Notes: a model not told the origin generated them from the letters alone. A stretch of DNA of 64,000 bases from Rhizobium sp. BK650 (GCF_014195325.1 NZ_JACIBK010000011.1:62001-126000); one strand, 5' to 3'. Counted from the first letter of the stretch, positions 1-11,304 are shown. Numbers and translations are program-made.

Positions 1-340
1 TAACAAGACGGTCCGCGTTCTCGTCACCGCCGCGCCGACCGATGTTATCCACGCTTTCGCCATGCCGTCCTTCGGCATCAAGATCGACGCCGTTCCGGGT
101 CGTCTGAACGAAACCTGGTTCCGCGCCGAGCGCGAAGGTCTTTTCTACGGCCAGTGTTCCGAGCTTTGCGGCAAGGATCACGCGTTCATGCCGATCGCCA
201 TCCGCGTCGTATCCGAGGACAAGTACAAGCAGTGGCTGACCACGGCCGCCAGCGACTTGCCCGGCGCCTACAAGACACTGATCGCCGCTGCCGACGGTTC
301 TGCAAAGACCGTCGTTGTCGCTGAAAACGTCGCAAAGTAA
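1..340 (+). CDS. ctaC: Cytochrome c oxidase subunit II, C-terminal part (5' end outside window)
   Basis: The reading frame is open from base 2 and encodes the last 112 residues of subunit II, the periplasmic cupredoxin domain that takes electrons from cytochrome c. The CuA ligands are visible: the His in [12 protein letters not shown] and the C-x3-C-x3-H-x2-M set in [12 protein letters not shown]. The start codon, signal peptide and two membrane helices lie upstream of the window. The gene sits 17 bases before ctaD and heads the aa3 oxidase cluster. The identification rests on the complete CuA site and the ctaD neighbour. Confidence 0.95.
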   Translation, partial: NKTVRVLVTAAPTDVIHAFAMPSFGIKIDAVPGRLNETWFRAEREGLFYGQCSELCGKDHAFMPIAIRVVSEDKYKQWLTTAASDLPGAYKTLIAAADGSAKTVVVAENVAK

Positions 341-345
341 GATAG

Positions 346-2061
<1,716 letters not shown>

Positions 2062-2125
2062 GATGCCGGACTTGCGGACGTCGCAGGCCTCTGCGGCGTC
2101 TGGTAATTGAGTTAGCCAGGACGGA

Positions 2126-3085
2126 ATGATGACGGTAATCGACAATCACGAGGCTCTTGCAAACGACGGGGATTTTCGCTTGTCGGAAGCTAGCGCGCGC
2201 GATTATTTCGAGCTTCTGAAGCCGCGTGTCATGTCGCTCGTCGTCTTCACGGCCTTTGCCGGCCTCGTGCTCGCGCCGGGCCACATCAATCCGATCCTTG
2301 GCCTGATTGCCATCCTTTGCATCGCTGTCGGCGCAGGCGCGTCCGGTGCGCTGAACATGTGGTATGACGCCGATATCGACGCCGTCATGAGCCGCACCGC
2401 CAAGCGCCCGATCCCGGCCGGCCGCATCATGCCCAAGGAAGCACTGGCCTTCGGCCTTGTGCTTTCCTGCTTCTCGGTGATGATCCTCGGTCTGGCGGTC
2501 AATTGGCTGTCGGCCTTCATCCTCGCCTTCACCATTTTCTTCTATGCCGTCATTTACACGATGTGGCTGAAGCGTTCGACACCGCAGAATATCGTTATCG
2601 GCGGCGCGGCCGGCGCTTTTCCGCCGGTGATTGGCTGGGCCTGCGTGACCAATTCGGTTACGATCGAAAGCACGGTCCTCTTTCTCATCATCTTCCTCTG
2701 GACGCCGGCGCATTTCTGGGCGCTCGCCCTTTTCAAGATGCGGGACTACGAGGCGGTCGGCGTGCCGATGCTGCCGAATGTTTCCGGTGAACGCGCCACC
2801 AAGCATCAGATTGTTGCCTATGCCGTGCTCACGGCTGTCTGCGCCGTCCTGCCGACCTTCCTTGGCTTCGCCAGCGTCGCTTACGGCGTGGTTGCCGCAG
2901 CGCTCGGCGCAGTCTTCATATACTGTTCCATCGCCGTCTGGCGCATGCCCGACGGCGATCTCAAGATGATCCCGGCGAAGAAGCTTTTCGGCTTCTCCAT
3001 CTTCTATCTCTTCGCCGTGTTTTCCGCGCTGATGCTCGACCGGCTGGTAGCCATGCTGGTCTCGTATGCAGGAGGCTCGTTCTGA
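2126..3085 (+). CDS. ctaB: Protoheme IX farnesyltransferase (heme O synthase)
   Basis: This 319-residue UbiA-family membrane prenyltransferase adds a farnesyl group to heme B to make heme O, the precursor of the heme A used by the oxidase. The motif [19 protein letters not shown] carries the Asp residues that bind Mg-diphosphate, and the protein has about nine hydrophobic segments. The tandem ATGATG start is preceded by GGACGGA. The stop codon overlaps the start of the next small gene (TGATG), which indicates translational coupling. Confidence 0.97.
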   Translation: MMTVIDNHEALANDGDFRLSEASARDYFELLKPRVMSLVVFTAFAGLVLAPGHINPILGLIAILCIAVGAGASGALNMWYDADIDAVMSRTAKRPIPAGRIMPKEALAFGLVLSCFSVMILGLAVNWLSAFILAFTIFFYAVIYTMWLKRSTPQNIVIGGAAGAFPPVIGWACVTNSVTIESTVLFLIIFLWTPAHFWALALFKMRDYEAVGVPMLPNVSGERATKHQIVAYAVLTAVCAVLPTFLGFASVAYGVVAAALGAVFIYCSIAVWRMPDGDLKMIPAKKLFGFSIFYLFAVFSALMLDRLVAMLVSYAGGSF

Positions 3086-3222
3086 TGGAGCTGGTCAAGC
3101 TTACCGAAGCGCAGCGCAAGTCGCGCCGCAATCGCAATATCGCCCTCGGTCTGGCACTCGCCGGTCTGGTGATCCTTTTTTACGCGATCACCATCGTCAA
3201 GTTCCTGGCACATGGGGGCTGA
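3085..3222 (+). CDS. coxF: CoxF-like small membrane protein in the oxidase operon
   Basis: This 45-residue gene starts on the ATG that overlaps the ctaB stop and has GGAGG 9 bases upstream. The protein has a basic N-terminus (QRKSRRNRN) followed by one membrane helix, [20 protein letters not shown], so the N-terminus should face the cytoplasm. In rhizobia a gene of this size and position between ctaB and ctaG is called coxF or ctaF and is linked to oxidase assembly. Its exact role is not established. Coupling at both ends argues that it is real. Confidence 0.85.
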   Translation: MELVKLTEAQRKSRRNRNIALGLALAGLVILFYAITIVKFLAHGG

Positions 3223-3226
3223 TCGA

Positions 3227-3832
3227 ATGAGGGATGCCGTCAACGCACCGAAGAGACCGCGCAACAACGCCGCTGTCGTCTTCATGTGCGTGAGCTTTGT
3301 CGTCGGCATGGGCGCAGCAAGCTATGCTGCCGTACCCCTTTATCGCATCTTCTGCCAGGTGACCGGCTATAATGGCACGACGAAGCGTGTCGAACAGGTT
3401 TCGAGCGTCATTCTCGACCGCACGATGCGGGTGACTTTCGATGCCAATGTCGCTCCGGGTCTGCAGTGGGAATTCAAGCCAGTCGAGCGCGAGGTCAATC
3501 CGAAGATCGGCGAGACCATCCAGGTCAATTTCATCGCTGAGAACCGATCCAACGAAACCCAGCGCGGCCAGGCGATCTTCAATGTGACGCCGGGCGAGGC
3601 GGGCGCCTATTTCAATAAGGTGCAATGTTTCTGCTTTAATGAAACGGATCTGAAGCCAGGCGAAAAACTTGAAATGCCGGTCGTGTTCTATATTGATCCG
3701 GAAATTACCAAGGCCGCTGAATCGAAAAGCATTCACACGGTCACGCTGTCATACACGTTCTATCCCAAAGAGGGTCCGAAGCCGCTGGCTTCGAATGAGG
3801 ATAAGACGGTACAGGTTGAAAAGAAACTTTGA
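3227..3832 (+). CDS. ctaG: Cytochrome c oxidase assembly protein CtaG (Cox11 family)
   Basis: This 201-residue copper chaperone inserts CuB into subunit I. It has one N-terminal membrane helix (about residues 15-38) and a periplasmic immunoglobulin-like domain with the copper-binding CFCF motif in [16 protein letters not shown]. An in-frame ATG at 3212 exists, but the ATG at 3227 lies 4 bases after the coxF stop and has a GGGGG element in range, so I chose it. Cox11 homologues are near 200 residues, which agrees. Confidence 0.95.
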   Translation: MRDAVNAPKRPRNNAAVVFMCVSFVVGMGAASYAAVPLYRIFCQVTGYNGTTKRVEQVSSVILDRTMRVTFDANVAPGLQWEFKPVEREVNPKIGETIQVNFIAENRSNETQRGQAIFNVTPGEAGAYFNKVQCFCFNETDLKPGEKLEMPVVFYIDPEITKAAESKSIHTVTLSYTFYPKEGPKPLASNEDKTVQVEKKL

Positions 3833-3843
3833 TTGAGGAGTGT

Positions 3844-3860
3844 TTCCGGCGGTGCCGGAA
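3844..3860 (+). promoter_or_regulatory. Hairpin between ctaG and ctaE
   Basis: TTCCGGC and GCCGGAA form a perfect 7-bp stem around a GGT loop, 30 bases before the ctaE start. No T tract follows, so it does not look like a terminator. It could be an RNA processing or stability element that sets ctaE dosage. That role is inference. Confidence 0.4.
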
Positions 3861-3889
3861 GCTGAGAAGGAAGACACCGGGGATCTGAC

Positions 3890-4768
3890 ATGGCCGATGC
3901 TCATCAGAAGAATCACGACTATCACATCATAGCTCCGAGCCCGTGGCCGATCCTGGCCTCGCTCGGCGCTTTCCTGATGGCCTTCGGCGGCGTCGGCTAT
4001 ATGCGCTTCTTGAACGGCGGCTCGCTGCATGTTCTCGGCGTCGAGTGGGCCCAGCCGTGGGTCTTCTTCATCGGCCTCGCTGTCGTTTTCTACGTCATGT
4101 ACGGCTGGTGGTCGGACACCGTGAAGGAAGCCCATGAGGGCGCCCACACGCGCGTCGTGTCCCTGCACCTGCGCTATGGCATGATCATGTTCATCGCTTC
4201 GGAAGTGATGTTCTTCGTCGCCTGGTTCTGGGCCTATTTCGATGCCAGCCTGTTTCCGCACGAAGCAATCCAGGCTTCGCGGCTTGCCTATACCGGCGGC
4301 GTCTGGCCGCCGAAGGGCATCGAGGTTCTCGATCCCTGGCATCTGCCGATCTACAACACCGTCATCCTGCTGCTCTCCGGCACGACGGTGACCTGGGCTC
4401 ATCACGCCCTGCTGCACAATGATCGCAAGGGTCTCATTCAGGGCCTGACGCTGACGGTTCTGCTCGGCGTGCTCTTCTCTTCCGTCCAGGCCTATGAATA
4501 TGCGCATGCTCCGTTCGAGTTCCGCAACTCGATCTACGGCGCGACCTTCTTCATGGCCACGGGCTTCCACGGTTTCCACGTTCTGGTCGGTACCATCTTC
4601 CTGCTGGTCTGCCTGCTGCGTGCGCTGCGCGGAGACTTCACGCCGAAGCAGCACTTTGGCTTCGAAGCGGCTGCCTGGTACTGGCACTTCGTCGACGTCG
4701 TCTGGCTGTTCCTGTTCTTCTGCATCTACGTCTGGGGTGGCTGGGGCGCTCCGGTCGCAGCAGGCTGA
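3890..4768 (+). CDS. ctaE: Cytochrome c oxidase subunit III
   Basis: This 292-residue integral membrane subunit has about seven helices and no metal centres; it stabilises subunit I and its proton uptake. Family features include HLRYGMIMFIASEVMFFVAW, the run GATFFMATGFHGFHVLVG, and the C-terminal WYWHFVDVVWLFLF. It is the last gene of the oxidase run before a strong terminator. The 57-base gap to ctaG holds a short hairpin. Length and motifs match the bacterial family. Confidence 0.97.
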   Translation: MADAHQKNHDYHIIAPSPWPILASLGAFLMAFGGVGYMRFLNGGSLHVLGVEWAQPWVFFIGLAVVFYVMYGWWSDTVKEAHEGAHTRVVSLHLRYGMIMFIASEVMFFVAWFWAYFDASLFPHEAIQASRLAYTGGVWPPKGIEVLDPWHLPIYNTVILLLSGTTVTWAHHALLHNDRKGLIQGLTLTVLLGVLFSSVQAYEYAHAPFEFRNSIYGATFFMATGFHGFHVLVGTIFLLVCLLRALRGDFTPKQHFGFEAAAWYWHFVDVVWLFLFFCIYVWGGWGAPVAAG

Positions 4769-4787
4769 ACGAGCTCGGATAGAAATC

Positions 4788-4836
4788 AAAAAGGCGGGTG
4801 CCATCGGCCCCGCTTTTTTCTTTGTCCCGCCTTTTT
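4788..4836. terminator. Bidirectional Rho-independent terminator after ctaE
   Basis: AAAAAGGCGGG (4788-4798) and CCCGCCTTTTT (4826-4836) form a perfect 11-bp inverted repeat with T runs on both strands. It lies between ctaE and the convergent kinase gene and can serve both. An inner GCGGG/CCCGC stem followed by TTTTTT may act alone. Confidence 0.85.
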
Positions 4837-4856
4837 GTCTTGAGACTCGCTCTGTC

Positions 4857-5498
4857 TTACCGCTGGCTGGCCAGTCTCTCGAAAGCCGAAGGATCGGGAA
4901 TTCCGAAGTCGAGCTGGTGGCGGATCGCCTCGGTGCATTCGAGCGCGGTCAGGACGGACGTATCGACCTCCATGTCGTAGAGACCCGGACGATGTACCTC
5001 GTCCTGCCAGCGCTGCACCGCTTCCGGCACAGGTGTCTCTTCACTGGCGCGCAGGTAAAGGGTCTCGCGGCCTTCCTGCGTGATCTCGCGGCGCTGCATG
5101 ATCGTCTCGATCGGGCAGCGTACGCCGACGAATAACACGGGAAAGCCCTCCAGCCGCCGGGCACAATCGCCGAGGATGCCGAGTGGCTGCGAATAACTGT
5201 CGTGATGACCGAGATCGGCGATGACATTGAGGCCTAATCCGGCATGGATCGCGATCGATTCATAAAGCGCCGCATAGAGAAACGGCACGAGTTCTTCGAG
5301 ATCCGGCCGTTCTCCGCCGGGCCTCAATCCGATGCCGGGTAGATAGCGCTTCGGCGTCATGGCATTGTAGTTGTCGACGCCGAGGTTGATCCACGGCCCC
5401 TCGAATTCTTCCTGGATTGCGCGCACAATGCTGGATTTGCCGCTTCGCGGTGCGCCGTTGAGGATAATGATCTGTCCGGCATGGCTGTCGTTGGTCAT
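4857..5498 (-). CDS. Chloramphenicol phosphotransferase-like P-loop kinase
   Basis: This 213-residue protein begins with a P-loop, LNGAPRSGKSS at about residues 13-23, followed by the family-typical region GPWINLGVDNYNAMTP. It resembles the CPT-like kinase family, named after the Streptomyces enzyme that phosphorylates chloramphenicol. The natural substrate in rhizobia is not known. It lies reversed between ctaE and the DUF983/surf1 genes, next to a repeat element, so it appears inserted into an oxidase assembly region. Real function as a drug kinase is unproven. Confidence 0.75.
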   Translation of the reverse strand: MTNDSHAGQIIILNGAPRSGKSSIVRAIQEEFEGPWINLGVDNYNAMTPKRYLPGIGLRPGGERPDLEELVPFLYAALYESIAIHAGLGLNVIADLGHHDSYSQPLGILGDCARRLEGFPVLFVGVRCPIETIMQRREITQEGRETLYLRASEETPVPEAVQRWQDEVHRPGLYDMEVDTSVLTALECTEAIRHQLDFGIPDPSAFERLASQR

Positions 5499-5528
5499 CA
5501 GTCTTCTTCTTCTGTTTGGCGCGAATCA

Positions 5529-5626
5529 TTACAGCGCCGCTCGTCTTTCCAGACGAGCAAAGGACGCTGTAACACTTTGAATTGCTGCATAATTCCCTAA
5601 ATCGATTCCGATTTGAGGAATTATGC
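5529..5626. repeat. Dispersed double-hairpin intergenic repeat, copy 1
   Basis: Two nested palindromes are present. TTACAGCG (5529-5536) pairs with CGCTGTAA and encloses GCTCGTC/GACGAGC; then GCATAATTCC pairs with GGAATTATGC (ending at 5626) around TCGATTCCGA. A second copy lies at 41571-41668 with the core ACTTTGAATTGCTGCAT and AAATCGATTCCGATT shared exactly. The structure resembles the mosaic repeats common between Rhizobium genes. Confidence 0.85.
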
Positions 5627-5722
5627 GGCGGGCGAAACCGCGCAGGCATTTCCATTCGGGATGCGAATACTTTATGGGAGAGTTAAGGCAGACGACGAAA
5701 AGCCGGCTGCATGGAGATCGGC

Positions 5723-6103
5723 ATGAATGAAGATAGCGCACAATTTCCGCCGGTCGATCCGGTCAAGACCGGCATCAAGGGATGCTGCCCGCGCTGCGGT
5801 CATGGGCAACTCTTCGATGGCGTGCTCGGCCTGAAACCGAACTGCGCCGCCTGCGGGCTGGATTATTCCTTCGCCGATGCAGGCGATGGCCCCGCCGTCT
5901 TCGTCATCCTCATCGTCGGCTTCATCGTCATTGGTTCGGTTCTCTGGCTGCAGATTAATTATGCCCCGCCGATCTGGGTCCATATCCTGCTCTTCGGTCC
6001 GCTGACGATCATTCTGTCCCTGCTTGCGCTGCGCTGGTGCAAGGGCATCCTCATCGCCATGCAATATCGCCACAATGCCCGCGAGGGACGCCTGAGTGAC
6101 TGA
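5723..6103 (+). CDS. DUF983 zinc-ribbon membrane protein
   Basis: This 126-residue protein has a N-terminal four-cysteine ribbon (CPRCGHGQLF and CAACGLDY, about residues 18-50) and two membrane helices. It belongs to the DUF983 family, which is often found beside SURF1 in alphaproteobacteria. A role in oxidase biogenesis is inferred only from that context. I chose the ATG at 5723 because GGAG lies 6 bases before it; the upstream in-frame ATG at 5711 has no ribosome site. Its end overlaps surf1 by 8 bases. Confidence 0.85.
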   Translation: MNEDSAQFPPVDPVKTGIKGCCPRCGHGQLFDGVLGLKPNCAACGLDYSFADAGDGPAVFVILIVGFIVIGSVLWLQINYAPPIWVHILLFGPLTIILSLLALRWCKGILIAMQYRHNAREGRLSD

Positions 6104-6845
6104 GATCGAAAGCCCGTCGCGCCGGCGCAAGCTGCCGGTTTTTACCGGCATTGCCGTTCTCTTCGCGCTTGCCATCCTGATATCGCTCGGCACCTGGCAG
6201 GTGGAGCGTCTTCACTGGAAGGAAGGTCTGCTCGCCGATATTGCCGAGCGTCGCGCCGCAGCTCCGGTCCCACTTGCAGATATCGAGGCCATGGCGGCGC
6301 AGGGCCGTGATATCGAATACCGCACAGTCGCGGCCACGGGCACATACGTCAACAACAAGGAGCGCCACTTCTTCGCCACCTGGCGCGGCCAGACCGGCTA
6401 TTACATCTACACGCCGCTGCAGCTTCCGGACGGGCGCTACCTCTTCGTCAACAGAGGCTTTGTTCCCTATGAGAACAAGGAGCCGGAAATGCGCATGCAG
6501 GGCCAGTTGACCGGCGAGCAGACGGTGATCGGCCTTGCACGCGCCAGACTTCCGGCCAAACCTTCCTGGCTGGTGCCCGATAATGACGTGGCGAAGAATA
6601 TCTTCTACTGGAAGGATCTTGATGTCATGGCCTCGAGCGTCGATCTCGACAAGGCTGATGTCGTGCCCTTCTTCGTAGATGCCGATTCCACCCCCAACCC
6701 GGCGGGCCTTCCGATCGGCGGCGTGACCCAGGTCGATCTGCCGAACGACCATCTGCAATATGCCTTCACCTGGTATGGGCTGGCGGTGGTGCTGGTTGCT
6801 GTCGTCGCTGTTTCCTGGTTCCGGCACAAGGGTGCCACGCAATAG
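6096..6845 (+). CDS. SURF1 family cytochrome oxidase assembly protein
   Basis: This 249-residue protein has the SURF1 plan: a membrane helix near each end (about residues 16-36 and 222-240) and a periplasmic domain between them. Typical family stretches are LGTWQVERLHWKEGL and RYLFVNRGFVP. SURF1 helps deliver heme a to subunit I. The gene overlaps the DUF983 stop codon and is followed by ispH after 61 bases. The distance from ctaE is enlarged by the inserted kinase gene and repeat. Confidence 0.93.
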   Translation: MTEIESPSRRRKLPVFTGIAVLFALAILISLGTWQVERLHWKEGLLADIAERRAAAPVPLADIEAMAAQGRDIEYRTVAATGTYVNNKERHFFATWRGQTGYYIYTPLQLPDGRYLFVNRGFVPYENKEPEMRMQGQLTGEQTVIGLARARLPAKPSWLVPDNDVAKNIFYWKDLDVMASSVDLDKADVVPFFVDADSTPNPAGLPIGGVTQVDLPNDHLQYAFTWYGLAVVLVAVVAVSWFRHKGATQ

Positions 6846-6906
6846 TATCGCTTCAATTCCGTTCCATATTGGGTTAGAGGTCCCTGAAGCTTAACCTGGA
6901 TATGTT

Positions 6907-7911
6907 ATGAATATTGCGGCAAAACCTCCGTTGGTGATCAGGCTCTGCGGTCCGCGCGGCTTCTGTGCCGGCGTCGATCGGGCAATCCAGATCGTCGTGC
7001 TGGCGCTGAAGGCCTATGGCGCCCCCGTTTATGTCCGCCACGAAATTGTCCATAACCGCTATGTCGTGGAAGGGTTGGAAGCGAAGGGCGCCGTCTTCGT
7101 CGAAGAGCTCGACGAGATTCCGGCCGAACACCGCGCCCAGCCGGTCGTCTTTTCCGCCCATGGCGTGCCGAAATCAGTCCCCGAAGATGCGAATGCCCGC
7201 AACCTTTTCTACCTCGACGCTACCTGTCCGCTGGTCTCCAAGGTTCACAAGCAGGCAATGCGTCACAATCGCCTCGGCCGGCATGTGATCCTGATCGGTC
7301 ATGCCGGCCATCCGGAAGTGATCGGTACAATGGGCCAACTGCCGGAGGGTGCTGTTTCTCTGGTCGAGACTGTCGAGGACGTCGATGCTTATGAGACTGG
7401 CGATCCCGATAATCTCGGCTATGTCACCCAGACGACGCTCTCGGTCGACGATACCGCAAGCGTCATCAAACGGCTGGAAGAGCGCTTTCCCAATCTGCAC
7501 GCACCGGCCGCCGATTCCATCTGCTATGCCACGACCAACCGCCAGGAAGTTGTGAAGGAAGCAGCTCCCGGCTGCGATCTCTTTATCATTGTCGGCGCGC
7601 CGAATTCGTCCAATTCCAAGCGGCTCGTCGAAGTGGCGCTGAGAGCAGGGGCGAAGAAGTCGATCCTCGTGCAGCGCGCTTCCGAACTCGACTGGGATGA
7701 GATCGGCCCGATTGCCACCCTCGGCCTGTCCGCCGGTGCTTCCGCCCCCGAAGTGATCGTCAACGAGATCATCGAGGCCTTCCGCGCCCGCTTCGATGCC
7801 CGTGTCGAGCTTGCCGAAACCGTGCAGGAAAACGAGCACTTCCTCGTCAACCGCGAACTGCGCAGCCTTGAATTGACGACGGCTGACATGGCATTCGTGA
7901 ACGGAGAATAG
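6907..7911 (+). CDS. ispH: 4-hydroxy-3-methylbut-2-enyl diphosphate reductase
   Basis: IspH (LytB) is the last enzyme of the MEP isoprenoid pathway and makes IPP and DMAPP using a [4Fe-4S] cluster. The three cluster cysteines are visible in [24 protein letters not shown] and [11 protein letters not shown]. Substrate residues appear in [17 protein letters not shown] and [10 protein letters not shown], and the catalytic Glu in the HAGHPEV region. The 334-residue length is normal. It starts a run with thrB and rnhA. Confidence 0.98.
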   Translation: MNIAAKPPLVIRLCGPRGFCAGVDRAIQIVVLALKAYGAPVYVRHEIVHNRYVVEGLEAKGAVFVEELDEIPAEHRAQPVVFSAHGVPKSVPEDANARNLFYLDATCPLVSKVHKQAMRHNRLGRHVILIGHAGHPEVIGTMGQLPEGAVSLVETVEDVDAYETGDPDNLGYVTQTTLSVDDTASVIKRLEERFPNLHAPAADSICYATTNRQEVVKEAAPGCDLFIIVGAPNSSNSKRLVEVALRAGAKKSILVQRASELDWDEIGPIATLGLSAGASAPEVIVNEIIEAFRARFDARVELAETVQENEHFLVNRELRSLELTTADMAFVNGE

Positions 7912-7977
7912 GTGAGGGCGGCTGCCCTCCCTGTCCTGCCCATCCAATGACACCGCTTCTTGAGTGAGAAACCTACC

Positions 7978-8943
7978 TTGGCAGTTTATACCGATATCGC
8001 CGAAGACGATTTGAGATGGTTTCTCACCGAATATGATGCCGGCACGCTGCTATCCTACAAGGGCATCGCCGAAGGCGTGGAGAACTCCAATTTCCTGCTG
8101 CACACATCCAAGGCGCCGCTTATCCTGACGCTTTACGAGAAGCGGGTGGAAAAGAGCGATCTACCGTTTTTTCTCGGCCTGATGCAGCATCTGTCGGCCG
8201 GCGGCCTGTCCTGCCCGCTGCCGCTGCCGCGCAAGGACGGCGCTCTGCTCGGCACGCTGTCGGGCCGTCCGGCTGCACTGATCTCCTTCCTCGAAGGCAT
8301 GTGGCTGCGAAAGCCGGAAGCGAAGCATTGCCGCGAAGTCGGCAAGACACTGGCGCATATGCATATCGCTGGAGAAGGTTTTGCGCTGAGGCGGCCGAAC
8401 GCCTTGTCGCTAGACGGCTGGCAGACACTCTGGGAGAAGTCCGAGGCTCGCGCCGACGAGGTCGAGCCCGGCCTGCAGAACGAAATCCGCAGCGAACTTG
8501 ATTTCCTCAGCGCCCATTGGCCGAAGGATTTGCCCGCTGGCGTCATCCACGCCGATCTTTTCCCCGATAACGTCTTCTTCCTCGGCGACGAGCTCTCGGG
8601 CCTCATTGATTTCTACTTCGCCTGCAATGATCTCCTCGCCTACGATGTCTCGATCTGCCTCAATGCCTGGTGCTTCGAGAAGGATGGAGCCTATAACATC
8701 ACCAAAGGCATGCAGATGCTGGAAGGATACCAGAGCGTGCGATCGCTGAGCGATGCCGAGATCGCGGCCCTGCCGGTTCTGTCGCGCGGCTCGGCTCTGC
8801 GTTTCTTTCTGACCCGTCTCTACGACTGGCTGACGACCCCCGACGGCGCGATGGTTACCAAGAAGGACCCTCTCGAATATCTGCGCAAGCTGCGCTTCCA
8901 CCGTCAGATTTCCTCGCCGGCCGAATACGGGCTGAGCCGATGA
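7978..8943 (+). CDS. thrB: Homoserine kinase (APH-like ThrB)
   Basis: This 321-residue enzyme phosphorylates homoserine on the way to threonine. It is the aminoglycoside-phosphotransferase-fold type found in rhizobia, with the catalytic loop [11 protein letters not shown] and metal-binding LIDFYFA. I start it at the TTG of 7978, which gives [11 protein letters not shown], the usual family N-terminus; an in-frame TTG at 7960 would add six residues without a better ribosome site. Its stop overlaps the rnhA start by 4 bases. thrC lies separately at 21222-22622. Confidence 0.92.
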   Translation: MAVYTDIAEDDLRWFLTEYDAGTLLSYKGIAEGVENSNFLLHTSKAPLILTLYEKRVEKSDLPFFLGLMQHLSAGGLSCPLPLPRKDGALLGTLSGRPAALISFLEGMWLRKPEAKHCREVGKTLAHMHIAGEGFALRRPNALSLDGWQTLWEKSEARADEVEPGLQNEIRSELDFLSAHWPKDLPAGVIHADLFPDNVFFLGDELSGLIDFYFACNDLLAYDVSICLNAWCFEKDGAYNITKGMQMLEGYQSVRSLSDAEIAALPVLSRGSALRFFLTRLYDWLTTPDGAMVTKKDPLEYLRKLRFHRQISSPAEYGLSR

Positions 8944-9392
8944 AGCATATCGATATCTTCACGGATGGTGCGTGTTCCGGCAATCCCGGCCCTGGCGGCT
9001 GGGGCGCCGTGCTGCGTTATGGTGAGGTGGAAAAGGAGCTCTCCGGTGGCGAGGCTGAAACCACCAACAACCGCATGGAGCTTCTGGCCGCCATTTCTGC
9101 GCTCAGTGCGTTGAAAGAGCCTTGTGAGGTCGATCTCTACACCGACAGCGCCTATGTGAAAGACGGGATTTCCAAGTGGATCTTCGGCTGGAAGAAGAAT
9201 GGCTGGAGGACATCGGACAACAAGCCGGTGAAGAACGCCGAACTCTGGCAGGCACTGGAGGAGGCTCGCAACAGGCATAAGGTGACGCTCCACTGGGTCA
9301 AAGGCCATGCTGGCCACCCCGAGAACGAGCGTGCCGATGAACTGGCCCGCAAGGGGATGGAGCCGTTCAAGAAAAGCAGGAAGGCGAGCTGA
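8940..9392 (+). CDS. rnhA: Ribonuclease HI
   Basis: This 150-residue nuclease cuts the RNA of RNA-DNA hybrids and acts at R-loops and Okazaki primers. The four acidic active-site residues lie in [31 protein letters not shown] and ENERADELA. The ATGA overlap with thrB suggests translational coupling. The next gene is convergent and stops one base after this stop codon. Confidence 0.98.
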   Translation: MKHIDIFTDGACSGNPGPGGWGAVLRYGEVEKELSGGEAETTNNRMELLAAISALSALKEPCEVDLYTDSAYVKDGISKWIFGWKKNGWRTSDNKPVKNAELWQALEEARNRHKVTLHWVKGHAGHPENERADELARKGMEPFKKSRKAS

Positions 9393-10469
9393 TCAGGCCG
9401 CCTGCCGTTGCTCGCCGGCGGCATTCCGTATCAGCTGGTGCAGATATTCCAGCTTCGCCACAACAGGCGGAGACAGCACGAAGGGATAGGAATCCGGCTG
9501 TCCCATGCTGCGCTGGATCGCGTTGATCGCCAGGCTGAGCGGCACCCAGGCGCTGACGAGCTGTTCGGCGCTCCGCGCCCGGTAGGGATCGAAATCCACT
9601 TCCGCCGCAATCTCTTCATGCCCGCGCGGATCGATCGCCATGCCGAAACTGCGTGCCGTTTCCAACGTATCGACGATGTGCAGGTAATGCGCGAAACATT
9701 CCGCAAAATCTTCCCAGGGATGGACGGAGGCATAGGCGCTGATGAAACTTTCCTGCCAGCCGGGAGCGGGTCCGTTGGCATAGTGGTTCTGCAATGCCGC
9801 TCCATAGTCCTCCCGCTCGTCGCCAAAGACGATGCGGAATGCATCGAACCCATTGCGGTCGCGTACCAGCCTGTTCCAGATGAAATGTCCGGTCTCGTGA
9901 CGGAAATGTCCAAGCAGGGTGCGGTAAGGCTCGTCCATCGCCGTGCGTGCCTGCTCGCGGGTCACGTCGTCCGCCTCGGCCGCACGGATGGCGATCAACC
10001 CTTCCTCATGGCCGGTCATGGCCGGCACGACTTCGCCGTTGCTCTGCACGGCGTCTTCGAGAAAATCGAAGACGAGGCCGCCCTGCGGGTCTTGCTGTCG
10101 GTTGGGATGCGGCAGGTTCAAGCGCAACAGCGAATAGAAAAGGTGACGCTGGGCTTGGCTGATCCGCCGCCAGCGGTCGATGCCATCTTGCGTGCCGGTA
10201 TTTGGCACCAGCCGGTTATGTCGACAGGCGATGCAGAAATCGTTGCCGTCATCGACCAGCCAGTTGCATATATCGAGGCCGGCATTGGCGCAGAACCGCA
10301 CTAGGCGCGTCGGATCGGAAACGAGCTGCAAGTTCGCTTCGTCGCGCGATTCCAGGGCATGCATCGAAAGATCACCGGCAAAGAAGCCGAGGCGATGGTT
10401 GCAGCGCACGCATTGCCTGTTGTCGAAATGGATGACGTGACCGCAATTGTCGCAGGCAAACAACCTCAT
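9393..10469 (-). CDS. Zinc-ribbon putative metallopeptidase
   Basis: This 358-residue protein starts with paired cysteine motifs (CDNCGHVI, CVRCNHRLGFF) and a later CIACRHNRLVPN, consistent with zinc ribbons. A central HETGHFIW supplies a gluzincin-like HExxH-type site, and a downstream Glu-rich stretch (WEDFAECFAHYLH) may give the third ligand. It matches the family called putative zinc-binding metallopeptidase, whose substrates are unknown. No signal peptide is visible, so it should be cytoplasmic. It stands alone between rnhA and yqgE. Confidence 0.85.
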   Translation of the reverse strand: MRLFACDNCGHVIHFDNRQCVRCNHRLGFFAGDLSMHALESRDEANLQLVSDPTRLVRFCANAGLDICNWLVDDGNDFCIACRHNRLVPNTGTQDGIDRWRRISQAQRHLFYSLLRLNLPHPNRQQDPQGGLVFDFLEDAVQSNGEVVPAMTGHEEGLIAIRAAEADDVTREQARTAMDEPYRTLLGHFRHETGHFIWNRLVRDRNGFDAFRIVFGDEREDYGAALQNHYANGPAPGWQESFISAYASVHPWEDFAECFAHYLHIVDTLETARSFGMAIDPRGHEEIAAEVDFDPYRARSAEQLVSAWVPLSLAINAIQRSMGQPDSYPFVLSPPVVAKLEYLHQLIRNAAGEQRQAA

Positions 10470-10557
10470 GGCAGCCCCCTAAATGCCCACCGCATTGAGC
10501 GCCGCAGGCACTGCCGGGGAAACGCTAATGAACGGGTTTCGTTCCGGAAGGATACAA

Positions 10558-11163
10558 TCAGGCGTGGCCGGCTTCGGCCGAGAGCATGGCCGGTGTCACA
10601 CCCATGCTTGCCAGCGCCCGCTCATACTTGTCGTCGAGGCAGCGATCGAAGATCAGCTCTTCATTGGCCGCGCAATTGAGCCAGCCATTGGCAGCCACCT
10701 CGTTTTCGAGCTGGCCCGCGCCCCAGGAGGAATAGCCGAGCAGCATGGTTGCCCGCTTAGGGCCGCCGCCTTTCGAAATGGCCCGCACGATATCGAGTGT
10801 CGCTGTCAGGCAGATATCGTCGCTGACGGGAATGGAGGAGTCGCTGACATAGTCGTCGGAATGCAGCACGAAGCCGCGGCCGCTTTCCACAGGCCCGCCC
10901 GTCTGGATCGGGAATTCTCGCGCGTCCTTCGGCAATACGATGGAATCATCCTGCTTGATCATGTCGAGATGCAGCAGCACATCGGTGAAGGTGAGGCTTT
11001 GCGGGCGGTTGATGACGAAGCCCATGGCGCCGGCATCCGAATGAGCGCAGATATAGATCACCGTGCGCGAGAAATTGCGATCCTCCATGCCGGGCATGGC
11101 GATCAGGAACTGACCGTCGAAAAATCCGCGTTCCCGTCTGTTCTTCAGCGTTGCTAAGGACAT
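10558..11163 (-). CDS. YqgE/AlgH family protein (UPF0301)
   Basis: This 201-residue protein has the conserved features of the UPF0301 family: [21 protein letters not shown] near the N-terminus, [10 protein letters not shown], and the [10 protein letters not shown] segment near the end. Biochemical function is not settled. The start at 11163 has AGGAGG 7 bases upstream; an ATG 48 bases further out has none. It is divergent from the DsbD-domain gene, and the two share about 140 bases of promoter region. Confidence 0.93.
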   Translation of the reverse strand: MSLATLKNRRERGFFDGQFLIAMPGMEDRNFSRTVIYICAHSDAGAMGFVINRPQSLTFTDVLLHLDMIKQDDSIVLPKDAREFPIQTGGPVESGRGFVLHSDDYVSDSSIPVSDDICLTATLDIVRAISKGGGPKRATMLLGYSSWGAGQLENEVAANGWLNCAANEELIFDRCLDDKYERALASMGVTPAMLSAEAGHA

Positions 11164-11304
11164 GGTTCCTCCTGCCGCCAGACTGCACAAAGGCCCCGAC
11201 AAGAGAAACATGGGCCAATGTCACAAATCAATCAACCGAAAATGAAGATTTAAATGGACAGGACTTCTGGCGGCAATTGGCATGTTTCGGTAAACCTTTG
11301 TTCC

